Source of the DNA: Azoarcus indigens
GTDB lineage: Bacteria; Pseudomonadota; Gammaproteobacteria; Burkholderiales; Rhodocyclaceae
Length of the DNA: 64,000 nt
Assembly (NCBI RefSeq): GCF_004361735.1
Contig: NZ_SNVV01000005.1
Span: 124,001 to 188,000, forward strand
Direction: 5' to 3'
The translations under genes were made by a program, and so were the position numbers. Shown one piece after another: positions 23,022 through 31,350 of the stretch (position 1 is the first letter of the stretch; each line of letters opens with the position of its first letter). The notes below the pieces were generated by a model. It saw only the letters and a list, made by a program, of their open reading frames with translations. It ran no database searches and had not been told where the DNA came from.

Positions 23022-25916
23022 ATGGCCACTGCCCAACCCGTCGCCACCGTCGTCGCCGTCACCGGTACCGCCTACGCCCGCGATGCGGAAGGCAGGATGC
23101 GCCTGCTGCGCGCCGGCGATGCCATCAACGAGGGTGAAACCGTCGTCACCTCCAGCGGCGGCCGGGTGGAACTGGCATTCGAAGATGGCAGCGTGCTGCC
23201 GGTCGAGCAGAACCAGAGCATCGCCGTTACTGCCGAGCTGTCCGAAACCTCCCGCCCGCAGGCGCTGGACGCCCAGCTGGGCGACGCCTCCATCGCCCAG
23301 GTCATCCAGGCGCTGAATGACGGCGGCAACCTGGACGACGCGCTGGAAGCCCCGGCTGCCGGTCTGGCTGGTGGCGGTGGCGGCGAAGGCAACAACTTCG
23401 TCCGCCTGCTGCGCATCACCGAAGGCGTGGATCCCCTGGCCTTCGATTTCGCCCCGACCGAGCCGGACCGCATCGACGAGCGCCTGCCGGGCGCCCCGGA
23501 AGCGGACGACGGCACTCCCGCTACCACTACAACCACGCCGCCCAGCACCGTTCCCGCGGTGACGGTTGACCTGGAGCTGGGCGTGGATGGCAGTTCGCCG
23601 ACGCTCACGGTGGACGCGAAGAATGCGACCAGCGTGACGCTGACGATCACGGGCAGTGACGGGTCGGAGCAGACCGCGCCGGTGACGCAGAAGGCGGATG
23701 GCACATGGACTGTGGATACCAGCGGCCTGACCTTCAACGAAGAAGTCAGCTACACCGCCACCGCGATCGCCAAGGACAACGCTAACAACACCGCGACCGA
23801 CACGGACACCGACAGCTTCGACCTGAAGCCGGAGGTGGAGGTTGATCTGGAACTGGGCGTGGATGGCAGTTCGCCGACGCTCACGGTGGACGCGAAGAAT
23901 GCGACCAGCGTGACGCTGACGATCACGGGCAGTGACGGGTCGGAGCAGACCGCGCCGGTGACGCAGAAGGCGGATGGCACATGGACTGTGGATACCAGCG
24001 GCCTGACCTTCAACGAGGCGGTTACCTACACCGCCACCGCGATCGCCAAGGACAACGTCAACAACACCGCCACCGCAGTCGACAGCGACAGCTTCGATCT
24101 ACCGCCGGCTGCCGACGGTGGTGCGGTAGCTGGCGTCGAAGACAGCAGCTACGTCTTCCAGTGGTCCGACTTCAAGGTCAGCGACGGCGCCACGCCGGCC
24201 AGCTCGCTGGGCATCGTCATCAACACCCTGCCGGTCAATGGCAAGCTGGAATACCTGAATGCCGCCGGTGACTGGGTGGCCGTTTCCCAAGGGCAGGAAG
24301 TAAGCCAGGCGGACATCGCAGCCGGCCACCTGCGCTTCACCCCCGCCGCCAACGAGTCCGGCAGCGATGCCTACGGCGGCACCGGCGTGGGCGACCAGCA
24401 GGGCGATTACGCCCGCTTCGAATACTCGCCCACCGACGGTACCCAGGTCGGCGACTCGGCCACCATGGTGGTGGACATCGCGCCCGTGGCGGATGCGCCA
24501 ACGCTGTCGGTCACGGTGGGCGCGGCTCATGAGGTGACGGTGACGCCGGCCGGCACCTTCAGCGGCACGCTCAATGCGTCCAACCTGCTGACGACCAGCG
24601 GTGTCAGCGTCAGCGCCAAGAACTTCGTGCATAACCCGGATGGCACTTACTCACTGTCGAGCGCTTCTTCCGGCAACATCTACCTGGAGAACACCAGCAC
24701 CACCGGCAGGATCGGCGTGGCGGGCAACCATCCGGGCGCGTCCAGCCAGGAGGTTGCCACTGGCAACCAGATCGGCTACAGCTACACCACGCACGAGTCG
24801 GAAGAGCTGATCTTCACCTTCCAGAGCACGGTGACGACGGCTTCGGCCACCATCTCCAACCTGTGGATCAAGGACAATGGCAAGAACGCCACCGAGGTCG
24901 GCATCTACGAGTTGTACCGCGATGGCGTGCTGGTGGGCACCGGCACCTTCAACGGCACCTCCAGCGGCAACCTCACGGTGAGCATGACAGCCAACGACGG
25001 CCTGGGCTTCGATACCGTGGTGTTCAAGGCGGCCAGTTCCTACCTGAACATGACGACCGCGCAGTCGGTTGCCACTGGCGACGGCAGTGACTACTACATC
25101 ACCAGCCTCACCTACCAAGGCACCACCGCGCCGGTGAAGGCCTACACCTATGCGCTCGACATCGATGCCGCGCTGGTGGATGCCGACGGCTCCGAGTCCC
25201 TGTCCGGCGTCAGCATCAGCGGCATACCCAGCGGCGCGACGCTGACCGACGGCACCCACACCTATACCTCCACCGACAGCAGCCACAGCCTGCTGCTGGA
25301 TGGCTGGAACCTGGACAGCCTGGTGATCACCACTTCGGCGGGCAGCACCACCGACTTCACGCTGCAGGTGTCGGTGTCCTCCTCCGAGCATGCCAATGGC
25401 GACACCGCCACCACCACCACGGCGGTCACCGTCGTGGTCGGCGCCGCGGACGCGGTCGCCCCGGCGGTGCATCTCACTGGCGGCGCGGGTGACGATCACA
25501 TCACCGGCGGCATCGGCGACGACGTCATCGCCGGCGGTGCGGGCAGCGACATCCTGGCCGGCGGCCTGGGTGCGGATACCTTCATCTGGTCCTTCGGCGA
25601 CCAGGGTGCAGAAGGCAAGCCGGAGGTGGATCGGGTGCTGGACTTCGACACCAGCTCCGACAAGCTGGACCTGCACGATCTGCTGCAGGGCGAGAGCGCC
25701 AGTGGCGGCAACCTCGGCTCCTTCCTCTTCGTCGAGCATCAGGGGGCCGATACGGTGATCCACGTCAGCACCCAGGGCGGCTTCACCTCGGGGTACGATG
25801 CCGGCAAGGAAGATCAGACCATCGTGCTGCAGGGGGTGGATCTGGTTGGTGGCCTCAGCAGCCAGGCGCAGATCCTCCAGAACCTGGTCGATCACGGCAA
25901 ACTGATCACCGACTGA
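23022..25916 (+). CDS. lapA: LapA-like retention-module adhesin, type I secreted
   Basis: 964 residues, small for the family. Residues 1-125: retention module that plugs in the TolC-like pore. The di-alanine LapG site lies at P111-A112-A113-G114 and is followed by a Gly-rich linker. Residues 182-365: two almost identical 92-residue Ig-like repeats. Residues 365-800: cadherin/VCBS-like and novel beta domains. Residues 818-860: RTX-type calcium repeats (GGAGDDHITGG, GGAGSDILAGG). The C-terminus is a type I secretion signal. Start has a GAGGA site. It should be displayed at the surface when c-di-GMP is high and cut loose by LapG when low. Confidence 0.9.
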   Translation: MATAQPVATVVAVTGTAYARDAEGRMRLLRAGDAINEGETVVTSSGGRVELAFEDGSVLPVEQNQSIAVTAELSETSRPQALDAQLGDASIAQVIQALNDGGNLDDALEAPAAGLAGGGGGEGNNFVRLLRITEGVDPLAFDFAPTEPDRIDERLPGAPEADDGTPATTTTTPPSTVPAVTVDLELGVDGSSPTLTVDAKNATSVTLTITGSDGSEQTAPVTQKADGTWTVDTSGLTFNEEVSYTATAIAKDNANNTATDTDTDSFDLKPEVEVDLELGVDGSSPTLTVDAKNATSVTLTITGSDGSEQTAPVTQKADGTWTVDTSGLTFNEAVTYTATAIAKDNVNNTATAVDSDSFDLPPAADGGAVAGVEDSSYVFQWSDFKVSDGATPASSLGIVINTLPVNGKLEYLNAAGDWVAVSQGQEVSQADIAAGHLRFTPAANESGSDAYGGTGVGDQQGDYARFEYSPTDGTQVGDSATMVVDIAPVADAPTLSVTVGAAHEVTVTPAGTFSGTLNASNLLTTSGVSVSAKNFVHNPDGTYSLSSASSGNIYLENTSTTGRIGVAGNHPGASSQEVATGNQIGYSYTTHESEELIFTFQSTVTTASATISNLWIKDNGKNATEVGIYELYRDGVLVGTGTFNGTSSGNLTVSMTANDGLGFDTVVFKAASSYLNMTTAQSVATGDGSDYYITSLTYQGTTAPVKAYTYALDIDAALVDADGSESLSGVSISGIPSGATLTDGTHTYTSTDSSHSLLLDGWNLDSLVITTSAGSTTDFTLQVSVSSSEHANGDTATTTTAVTVVVGAADAVAPAVHLTGGAGDDHITGGIGDDVIAGGAGSDILAGGLGADTFIWSFGDQGAEGKPEVDRVLDFDTSSDKLDLHDLLQGESASGGNLGSFLFVEHQGADTVIHVSTQGGFTSGYDAGKEDQTIVLQGVDLVGGLSSQAQILQNLVDHGKLITD
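23565..24116 (+). repeat. Two tandem 276-bp repeats inside the adhesin gene
   Basis: Unit 1 is about 23565-23840 and unit 2 about 23841-24116 (92 codons each). A stretch of about 164 bases (23577-23740 versus 23853-24016) appears identical, including synonymous positions. The unit ends differ by scattered substitutions. Confidence 0.9.
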
Positions 25917-25923
25917 GCATCCG

Positions 25924-25950
25924 GGGCCGGTACGCCGGCCCTGTTCCTTT
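25924..25950 (+). terminator. Terminator after the adhesin gene
   Basis: Stem GGGCCGG / CCGGCCC closed by a TACG tetraloop, followed by a T-rich stretch. It lies 8 bases past the adhesin stop. Confidence 0.65.
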
Positions 25951-26001
25951 TGGCGGCCGGCGCGGCGACTGGCCGGCGGCAACGGGAATGGGAGCAAGAA
26001 A

Positions 26002-26325
26002 CTGGGCGTCTATGTGAAACGCGACGGCGAGGGGCGCATCCTCGCCATCAGCCGGCAGGCGGAGGCGGGTTTCGACGAGTCTCTTCCCGCCGATTCGCCG
26101 GAGATCGCCGGCTTCATCGGCGGCAATGGCCGGGAGGCACTGGCCTCCACCGACCTGCGGCTGGTGCGGGTGCTGGAGGACGTGATCGACCTGCTGATCG
26201 CCCGCGACCTCATCCGCTTCACCGACCTGCCGCAGGAAGCTCAGGACAAGCTGCTCCAGCGCCGCACGCTGCGGGCCAAGCTGGGCGGGCTGGATCTGCT
26301 GGACAGCGACGACGGACTGATCTGA
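26002..26325 (+). CDS. Small conserved Lap-locus protein (often misnamed tryptophan synthase beta-like)
   Basis: About 103-107 residues, acidic, helical. It matches the short conserved proteins found beside lapA/lapD genes, with a YVKRD-x-EGRI start, a central VLEDVIDLLIARDLIRFTDLP segment and a LGGLDLL-acid tail. Databases often call them tryptophan synthase subunit beta-like, with no evidence of that activity. No ATG is available. GTG 26014 is possible, but the ribosome site GGAG at 25991 is spaced correctly (7 bases) for CTG 26002. Function unknown. Confidence 0.7.
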   Translation: MGVYVKRDGEGRILAISRQAEAGFDESLPADSPEIAGFIGGNGREALASTDLRLVRVLEDVIDLLIARDLIRFTDLPQEAQDKLLQRRTLRAKLGGLDLLDSDDGLI

Positions 26326-26633
26326 GGCGGCTCGCTGCCGGGCCGGTCCCGCGCTCGGCCGGCGAGCGCCTCCGCAACATCTGGGGCTGCGGGGAAACAC
26401 GCCGCCGCCACTTGCTACCCCGCTGCCGGCGCGCCCTCTCCCCGCGCTTTTCCCTCGACCTGCCGTGCGATTGCTTGCGGGGAAACCTGCGGTCTCAACT
26501 CCCGCGGCCGACAGCTCCCCGGCATTCAGCGGTCCCGGGATCGGTCATCAGCGCGCCTGCATATCCTGGAGCATCTGCCCCCATCGCCGGCCAGCCCGCT
26601 TCGTCCTGAGCCAGCCGGGCAGGGCCTGCCCGC
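26326..26633. other. Convergent intergenic region, 308 bases
   Basis: Between the small Lap-locus gene and lapD. The only structure I see is an inverted repeat at 26606-26637. It has a core CGGGCAGG / CCTGCCCG flanked by CTGAG / CTCAG and touches the lapD stop. It lacks a T tract and could be a weak or factor-assisted terminator for lapD. No gene-like ORF. Confidence 0.4.
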
Positions 26634-28544
26634 TCAGGCCGTCGGCCAGACGATGGCCGGGCCGGTCATGCCGTCTATGCCCAGCGCCGGCAGCGTGGCG
26701 CGTTCGGCCTCGCTGGCGACGCCGGAGGCCAGCACCGACAGGCCGATGGAGTGGGCCAGGGTGCACAGGCCGCGCAGGATGGCCTGGTTGCCCGGGTCGG
26801 CCTCGATGCTGCGCACGATGCTGGCATCCACCTTCACGTAATCCAGCCCCATGTCGTGCAATTCGGCGATGCGCTCGAAGTCCGCGCCCACATGGTCTAT
26901 GCCCAGCCGGCAGCCGAGCGGGCGCAAGGCCACGCACAGGGCCCGGAACTCCGCGGCGTGGCGCAGGGCGCCGTGGGCCGGCAGTTCCAGCCACAGGCGG
27001 CGGGCCTGTTCCGGCGTCTGCTGCAGCAGGCTGTACAGTTCGCTGCGGCGGGCGGCGTCGCCCAGGGTGTCGGGCGACAGGTTGATGCCCAGCGCCTCGC
27101 CGCCGGCGGCCAGCGCGGCCAGGGCGCTGCGCAGCACCGCCAGATCGATGGCGCCGGTCATGTCCTGGCGTGCGGCCCAGGGCATGAAATAGCCGGCGTT
27201 GCGCCATTCGCCGTCCAGGCGCAGCCGCACCGGCGCTTCCATATGCAACAAGGCTCCGCTGGCGGCGACCACCGGGTAGTGGCCCAGGCGCACGCCATCT
27301 TCCGCCAGGGCCTGGACCAGCGCTGCGCGCCATTCGCTCTGGGCCAGGCGGGCCGGCGCTGCGGCGGTCGCGACCTCGCAGGCGCGCGGGCCGGCCTGTT
27401 CGGCGGCGGCCAGGGCCCCGTCGGCGCGGGCGAGCACGGTGCCGCGCGCCTCGCCGGCGAGGTAGCTGCAGGCGCCCACCGGCAGGGCCTGCAGGGTGTG
27501 CATGCCGCCGGAATCGAGCCAGCCGTGCAGGTCCAGCGCCACCGCGCTAGCCAGCGCCGGCGGGTGGTCGCCGGCCGGGGCGAGCAGGGCGAAGTCGGTG
27601 CCGTTGAGGCGGCCCACCGTCCAGTCGGAATGCTCGCCGATGTGCCGGCGCAGGCGCTGGGCGAGCTCGGCGAGCAGGGCATCGGCCCCGGCGCGGCCCA
27701 GGCGGCGGTTGAGATCCACCAGGTGGCCGACGCGCAGGATGAGCAGCACGCCGCCGGCGCTGGCGTCTTCCCGTTCGAGGGCGGCGTCCAGCCGCTTGAG
27801 GAACTGCTCGCGGTTGAACACCCCGGTGAGCGGATCCAGCTGGGTCTGGCGGCGCAGTTGCTCCAGGCGGGCGGATTCCTCCGCCATCATGGAGCGCACC
27901 CGCTCGGACAGCGCGTTCATCGCCCGCACCACGCTGCGGAACTCGCGGGTGGCCGGCTCTGGCGTGGTGATGAAACGGCGTCCGCCTATGGCTTCGGCCT
28001 GTGCCACCACCCGGTCCAGCGGGCGGGTGATGAGCTTGATCACCAAGGTGCCGATCAGGCCGGTGAGCAGGCCGCCGACGGCGAACCACAGCAGCATCTG
28101 CAGGGTGCCGCGCCACAGGGTTTCGTAGGCGTAGTGGCTATGGCTTTCCAGCGTCAGCGTGCCGAACTGGCGCCAGCCGTCCTGCACCTGGGCGACGCCC
28201 GGGTGGGTGACAATGGGGATCAGGCGCATGAACCAGCCTGGAACGTCCGCATCCGCGCCGCTGTACTCGCGGGCGGCGATCTCGCTGCCGTCCGGCGCGG
28301 TGAGCAGGATGCGGCGGTAGTGGCCGGCGTCGAACTGGGCGGCGATCTGCATTTCCACCGCCACCGGGTCCTTGTCCATCTGCGACAGCGACAGCGCCAG
28401 CGAGGTGGCGTTGTCCAGGTTCTTCACCGTGAGCTGCTGCTCCAGGTAGCGCTTGGCCGCCAGCGTGCTCACCACCAGGCTGCCGCCCAGCGAGAACACC
28501 GCGACCAGGATGATGGCGATCCAGAGTTGCTTGATCAGTGACAT
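26634..28544 (-). CDS. lapD: LapD: inside-out c-di-GMP receptor with degenerate GGDEF and EAL
   Basis: 636 residues. Membrane helix (about 6-30), periplasmic LapD/MoxY-type domain (about 31-150), second helix (about 150-172), HAMP, GGDEF domain (about 230-370) and EAL domain (about 400-630). The GGDEF motif reads NGTDF and the EAL motif MEAPVR, so both enzymes should be dead. The EAL fold then serves as a c-di-GMP sensor. As in Pseudomonas fluorescens, bound LapD sequesters LapG through its periplasmic domain and protects the adhesin. It lies immediately downstream of lapG on the minus strand. Confidence 0.92.
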   Translation of the reverse strand: MSLIKQLWIAIILVAVFSLGGSLVVSTLAAKRYLEQQLTVKNLDNATSLALSLSQMDKDPVAVEMQIAAQFDAGHYRRILLTAPDGSEIAAREYSGADADVPGWFMRLIPIVTHPGVAQVQDGWRQFGTLTLESHSHYAYETLWRGTLQMLLWFAVGGLLTGLIGTLVIKLITRPLDRVVAQAEAIGGRRFITTPEPATREFRSVVRAMNALSERVRSMMAEESARLEQLRRQTQLDPLTGVFNREQFLKRLDAALEREDASAGGVLLILRVGHLVDLNRRLGRAGADALLAELAQRLRRHIGEHSDWTVGRLNGTDFALLAPAGDHPPALASAVALDLHGWLDSGGMHTLQALPVGACSYLAGEARGTVLARADGALAAAEQAGPRACEVATAAAPARLAQSEWRAALVQALAEDGVRLGHYPVVAASGALLHMEAPVRLRLDGEWRNAGYFMPWAARQDMTGAIDLAVLRSALAALAAGGEALGINLSPDTLGDAARRSELYSLLQQTPEQARRLWLELPAHGALRHAAEFRALCVALRPLGCRLGIDHVGADFERIAELHDMGLDYVKVDASIVRSIEADPGNQAILRGLCTLAHSIGLSVLASGVASEAERATLPALGIDGMTGPAIVWPTA

Positions 28545-28591
28545 GTAGTCAGTTTTCCGTGCCTAAGACAAAAGGGATGCCGGAGCATGCA

Positions 28592-29317
28592 TCATTGCAG
28601 GCCCTCGTTGCGCATGCGCTCGAGTACGTCGCGCCAGCGTGACAATCGGGCGGTGGGATCGGCCGAGGAAGTAGCGGCGCCACCCACCCACAGGCCTTCG
28701 CTGTTGAAGCTGAAGACCGGCACCAGGTCGGTCCGGCGCGCGGCCGGGCGGACGTCGCCGATCAGATTGTCCAGCACCAGCGGCTCACCGCCGGGCGTGG
28801 CGAAGTAGCCGACCACCATGTGGGCCTGGCTGAGGGTGCTCTGCGGGCCGCCGATGCGGGCGCGCACATAGATCAGCCGCAGCTTCTCCGCCGGGATGCC
28901 CAGCAGGCGCAGGCTCATGTACTTGGCGATGGCGAAATCCTCGCAGTCGCCGGCGGCGCGGCCCATGGTCTCCAGCGGCGTCGCCCAGTAGTCCGGCTGC
29001 TTCCAGACGACGATGTCGTCCTCGAAGGCGATGCGGCGGTTGAAGAAGGCATTGACCCGCGACAGCCGCTCGACCTCGTCCGCCTCCTGCGCCTCCGCCA
29101 TCATCCGCCGCCAGTCCGCCACCGTCTCCTCGGCGGCGTTGCCATAGCGTTCCCGCGCCAGCTGCTGCATGCGGTCCAGCTTGGGCTCCGCCGGCACGAA
29201 GCCGGCGACGACCACCAGGCATAGCGCCAGCCCGCGCAGCAGGCGGCCGAGCGCGGCGGGCACGGGCCGGGTCTCGGACAGCGGGAGGCACAGGGGTGGG
29301 GCAGGGAGCATGGGCAT
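28592..29317 (-). CDS. lapG: LapG periplasmic cysteine protease
   Basis: 241 residues with a signal anchor (about 24-44). Transglutaminase-like (BTLCP) protease with a complete triad: C125 in AAGDCEDFAIAKY, H166 in SQAHMVVGY and D183 in LVLDNLIGD. The calcium-binding acidic cluster precedes the Cys. It cleaves the retention module of the adhesin after its di-alanine (site seen in the gene at 23022). The start could also be the ATG two codons in. Co-oriented with lapD, 48 bases apart. Confidence 0.92.
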   Translation of the reverse strand: MPMLPAPPLCLPLSETRPVPAALGRLLRGLALCLVVVAGFVPAEPKLDRMQQLARERYGNAAEETVADWRRMMAEAQEADEVERLSRVNAFFNRRIAFEDDIVVWKQPDYWATPLETMGRAAGDCEDFAIAKYMSLRLLGIPAEKLRLIYVRARIGGPQSTLSQAHMVVGYFATPGGEPLVLDNLIGDVRPAARRTDLVPVFSFNSEGLWVGGAATSSADPTARLSRWRDVLERMRNEGLQ

Positions 29318-29550
29318 GGGATGGAGAGGGCCGCGGCCATTATCCGTGATCGCGGCCCGCTGGGCGTCCCGTGTCGCAGGGAGAGCGGAGTGTGACGATT
29401 TTGAGACGCTTTTGTGCTCTAGTTCGCATCCGGGGCCGCCGGCATTTCATTATCATCGGCGCTCACCGCCGCACCGTCCGGGAAGCCCGCAGCACGGGCA
29501 TCTAAGAAAAACCCACGGTACCTGCCGCCCCCAATTCGCCTGGAGAGAAC

Positions 29551-30996
29551 ATGAAGAAGGTCTGCTTGCTGGTTTCCCTTGCCGTGCTCGGCTTCTCGAG
29601 CGCCGCCACGGCCGCTGCCCCGGAAGCGCTGCGCGAGGCCGCGCGCAAGGCCGTGGTGACGAACCCGGAGGTGCAGGCCCGCTGGCACGCTTTCCAGGCC
29701 GCCGACGCCGAGCGCGACGTGGCCCGCGGCGGCTACCTGCCGAGGCTGGACCTCACCGCCAGCGTCGGCCGCGAGAGCCAAGTGCGGCCGGACGTCAGCA
29801 CGCAGAACTACACCCACCGCAACGCCACGCTGACGCTTACGCAGATGGTGTATGACGGTTTCTATACCAAGAACGAGGTTGCCCGCCTCGGCTACAGCAA
29901 GCTCGCCCGCTACTACGACCTGCTGGACGCCTCCGAGAGCGCCGCGCTGGAGGCGGTGCGCGCCTATGGCGACGTGCTGCGCTACCGCGAGCTGGTGCGC
30001 CTGGCCAAGGAAAACTACGTCCAGCACAAGCAGATCCACGACCAGATCGCCGAGCGTGCCGGCGCCGGCGTCGGCCGCCGGGTGGACCTGGAGCAGGCCA
30101 CTGGCCGCCTGGCGCTGGCCGAGTCCAACCTGCTGACCGAAGTCTCCAACCTGCATGACGTCAGCGCCCGCTACCTGCGCATCGTCGGCGAGCAGCCGGC
30201 GGATAACCTGCCGCTGTTCGGCGATCGCAACGTTTTCGGCGCCCTGCCGCCGAACGCCAACGAAGCGCTGCGCACCGCCTTCAACACCAACCCGGCGCTG
30301 AATGCCGCAGTGGAAGGCGTGCGCGCCGGCCAGTCCGCAGTGGCGGCGCAACGCGCGGCGAACCACCCGCGCGTGGATTTCCGCGCCATCCAGGCGCTGG
30401 ACAACAATCTCGACGGCATGGACGGCCACTCCCGCGACAGCGTCGTCGAGTTGGTGCTCACCTACAACCTGTTCCGCGGCGGCTCCGACCAGGCGCGCAT
30501 CCGCCAGGCCGCCGAGTCGCTGAACCAGTCCAAGGACCTGCGCGAGAAGGCCTGCCGCGACCTGCGCCAGACCCTGTCCATCGCCTACAACGACACCCAG
30601 CGCCTGCAGGAACAGCTCGGCTACCTGGACCAGCACCAGCTCTCCATCGAGAAGGCGCGCGAGGCCTATCGCCGCCAGTTCGACATCGGCCAGCGCACCC
30701 TGCTCGACCTGCTGGATACCGAGAACGAATACTTCCAGGCCCGCCGCGCCTACGTCGGCGCGGTATACGACCAGGTCATCGCCCAGGCCCGCACCCTGTC
30801 CGGCATCGGCCGCCTGATGCCGGCGCTGGACGTGACCCGCGACGACCTGCCGACCCCGGCCGAGGCCGGCCAGGACCGCAGCGGCATCGACCCGGAGAGC
30901 ATCTGCCCGGCCGACGCGCCTAACCCGCTGAAGATCGACAAGGACGCCCTGCTGGCGGAAACCCTGCGCGAAGCCGGCGCCGCGCCGCGCCGCTAA
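29551..30996 (+). CDS. lapE: TolC-family outer-membrane channel for adhesin secretion (LapE type)
   Basis: 481 residues with a signal peptide (cleavage near TAA/AAP). Two TolC-type repeats, each with long helices for the periplasmic tunnel (for example residues 120-185 and 345-400) and beta strands for the barrel. The type I secretion subgroup motifs include DLLDTENEYFQARRAY. The ATG follows GGAGAG. It should form the outer-membrane pore that anchors the retention module of the adhesin. Divergent from lapG. Confidence 0.9.
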   Translation: MKKVCLLVSLAVLGFSSAATAAAPEALREAARKAVVTNPEVQARWHAFQAADAERDVARGGYLPRLDLTASVGRESQVRPDVSTQNYTHRNATLTLTQMVYDGFYTKNEVARLGYSKLARYYDLLDASESAALEAVRAYGDVLRYRELVRLAKENYVQHKQIHDQIAERAGAGVGRRVDLEQATGRLALAESNLLTEVSNLHDVSARYLRIVGEQPADNLPLFGDRNVFGALPPNANEALRTAFNTNPALNAAVEGVRAGQSAVAAQRAANHPRVDFRAIQALDNNLDGMDGHSRDSVVELVLTYNLFRGGSDQARIRQAAESLNQSKDLREKACRDLRQTLSIAYNDTQRLQEQLGYLDQHQLSIEKAREAYRRQFDIGQRTLLDLLDTENEYFQARRAYVGAVYDQVIAQARTLSGIGRLMPALDVTRDDLPTPAEAGQDRSGIDPESICPADAPNPLKIDKDALLAETLREAGAAPRR

Positions 30997-31037
30997 GGTC
31001 GTCGATACCGCTGGCCGCGGGCTGGCGGCAGCACCGG

Positions 31038-31071
31038 ACGCCGGGTGAGCCGAGAGGCCACCCGGCGTTTT
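31038..31071 (+). terminator. Terminator after lapE
   Basis: Ten-base-pair stem ACGCCGGGTG / CACCCGGCGT with an 11-base loop, followed by TTTT. It closes the lapE transcript. Confidence 0.85.
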
Positions 31072-31350
31072 CATGTGGACCGCGAGGCGGGGGGCCGGGC
31101 AAGCCGGCATGCGGGACGCGGGCGCCTCTGCGCCATGCAGTCGCCGGCGCGGGAGTGGTTCATTCAACTGCCGGTTGAATAGAATGCGGCGAGGGGCGCG
31201 ACCGGCCGGAGACCATGCGACGCAAGGCCGGGCCGGCCTTGATCCCCGGCTGGCGCGGGCCACTGCCTGCGAGGCCGGCAGCCAGCCGTCCTCCTCTGGC
31301 GCTATCTTTCGTCTTCGTGCCCCTGGCCGTCCTTCCCGACCCCTTCGCCC
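31072..31350 (+). promoter_or_regulatory. Leader region of the permease-kinase gene with palindromic operator
   Basis: A perfect inverted repeat ATTCAAC-N5-GTTGAAT (31162-31180) directly abuts a possible -10 element TAGAAT (31180-31185). A protein bound to the palindrome would cover the core promoter. From that -10 the leader would be about 160 bases long. No ribosome site is obvious before the ATG at 31351. Confidence 0.45.

Noticed and set aside
26014-26325. Annotation as tryptophan synthase beta
   Set aside because: About 105 residues, no PLP site, no TrpB motifs; the name is a database error carried by this Lap-locus family.
26548-27333. Frame on the minus strand extending past the lapD stop
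   Set aside because: Considered as a frameshifted lapD C-terminus, but lapD already ends with the normal EAL-domain ending (GIDGMTGPAIVW) in its own frame.
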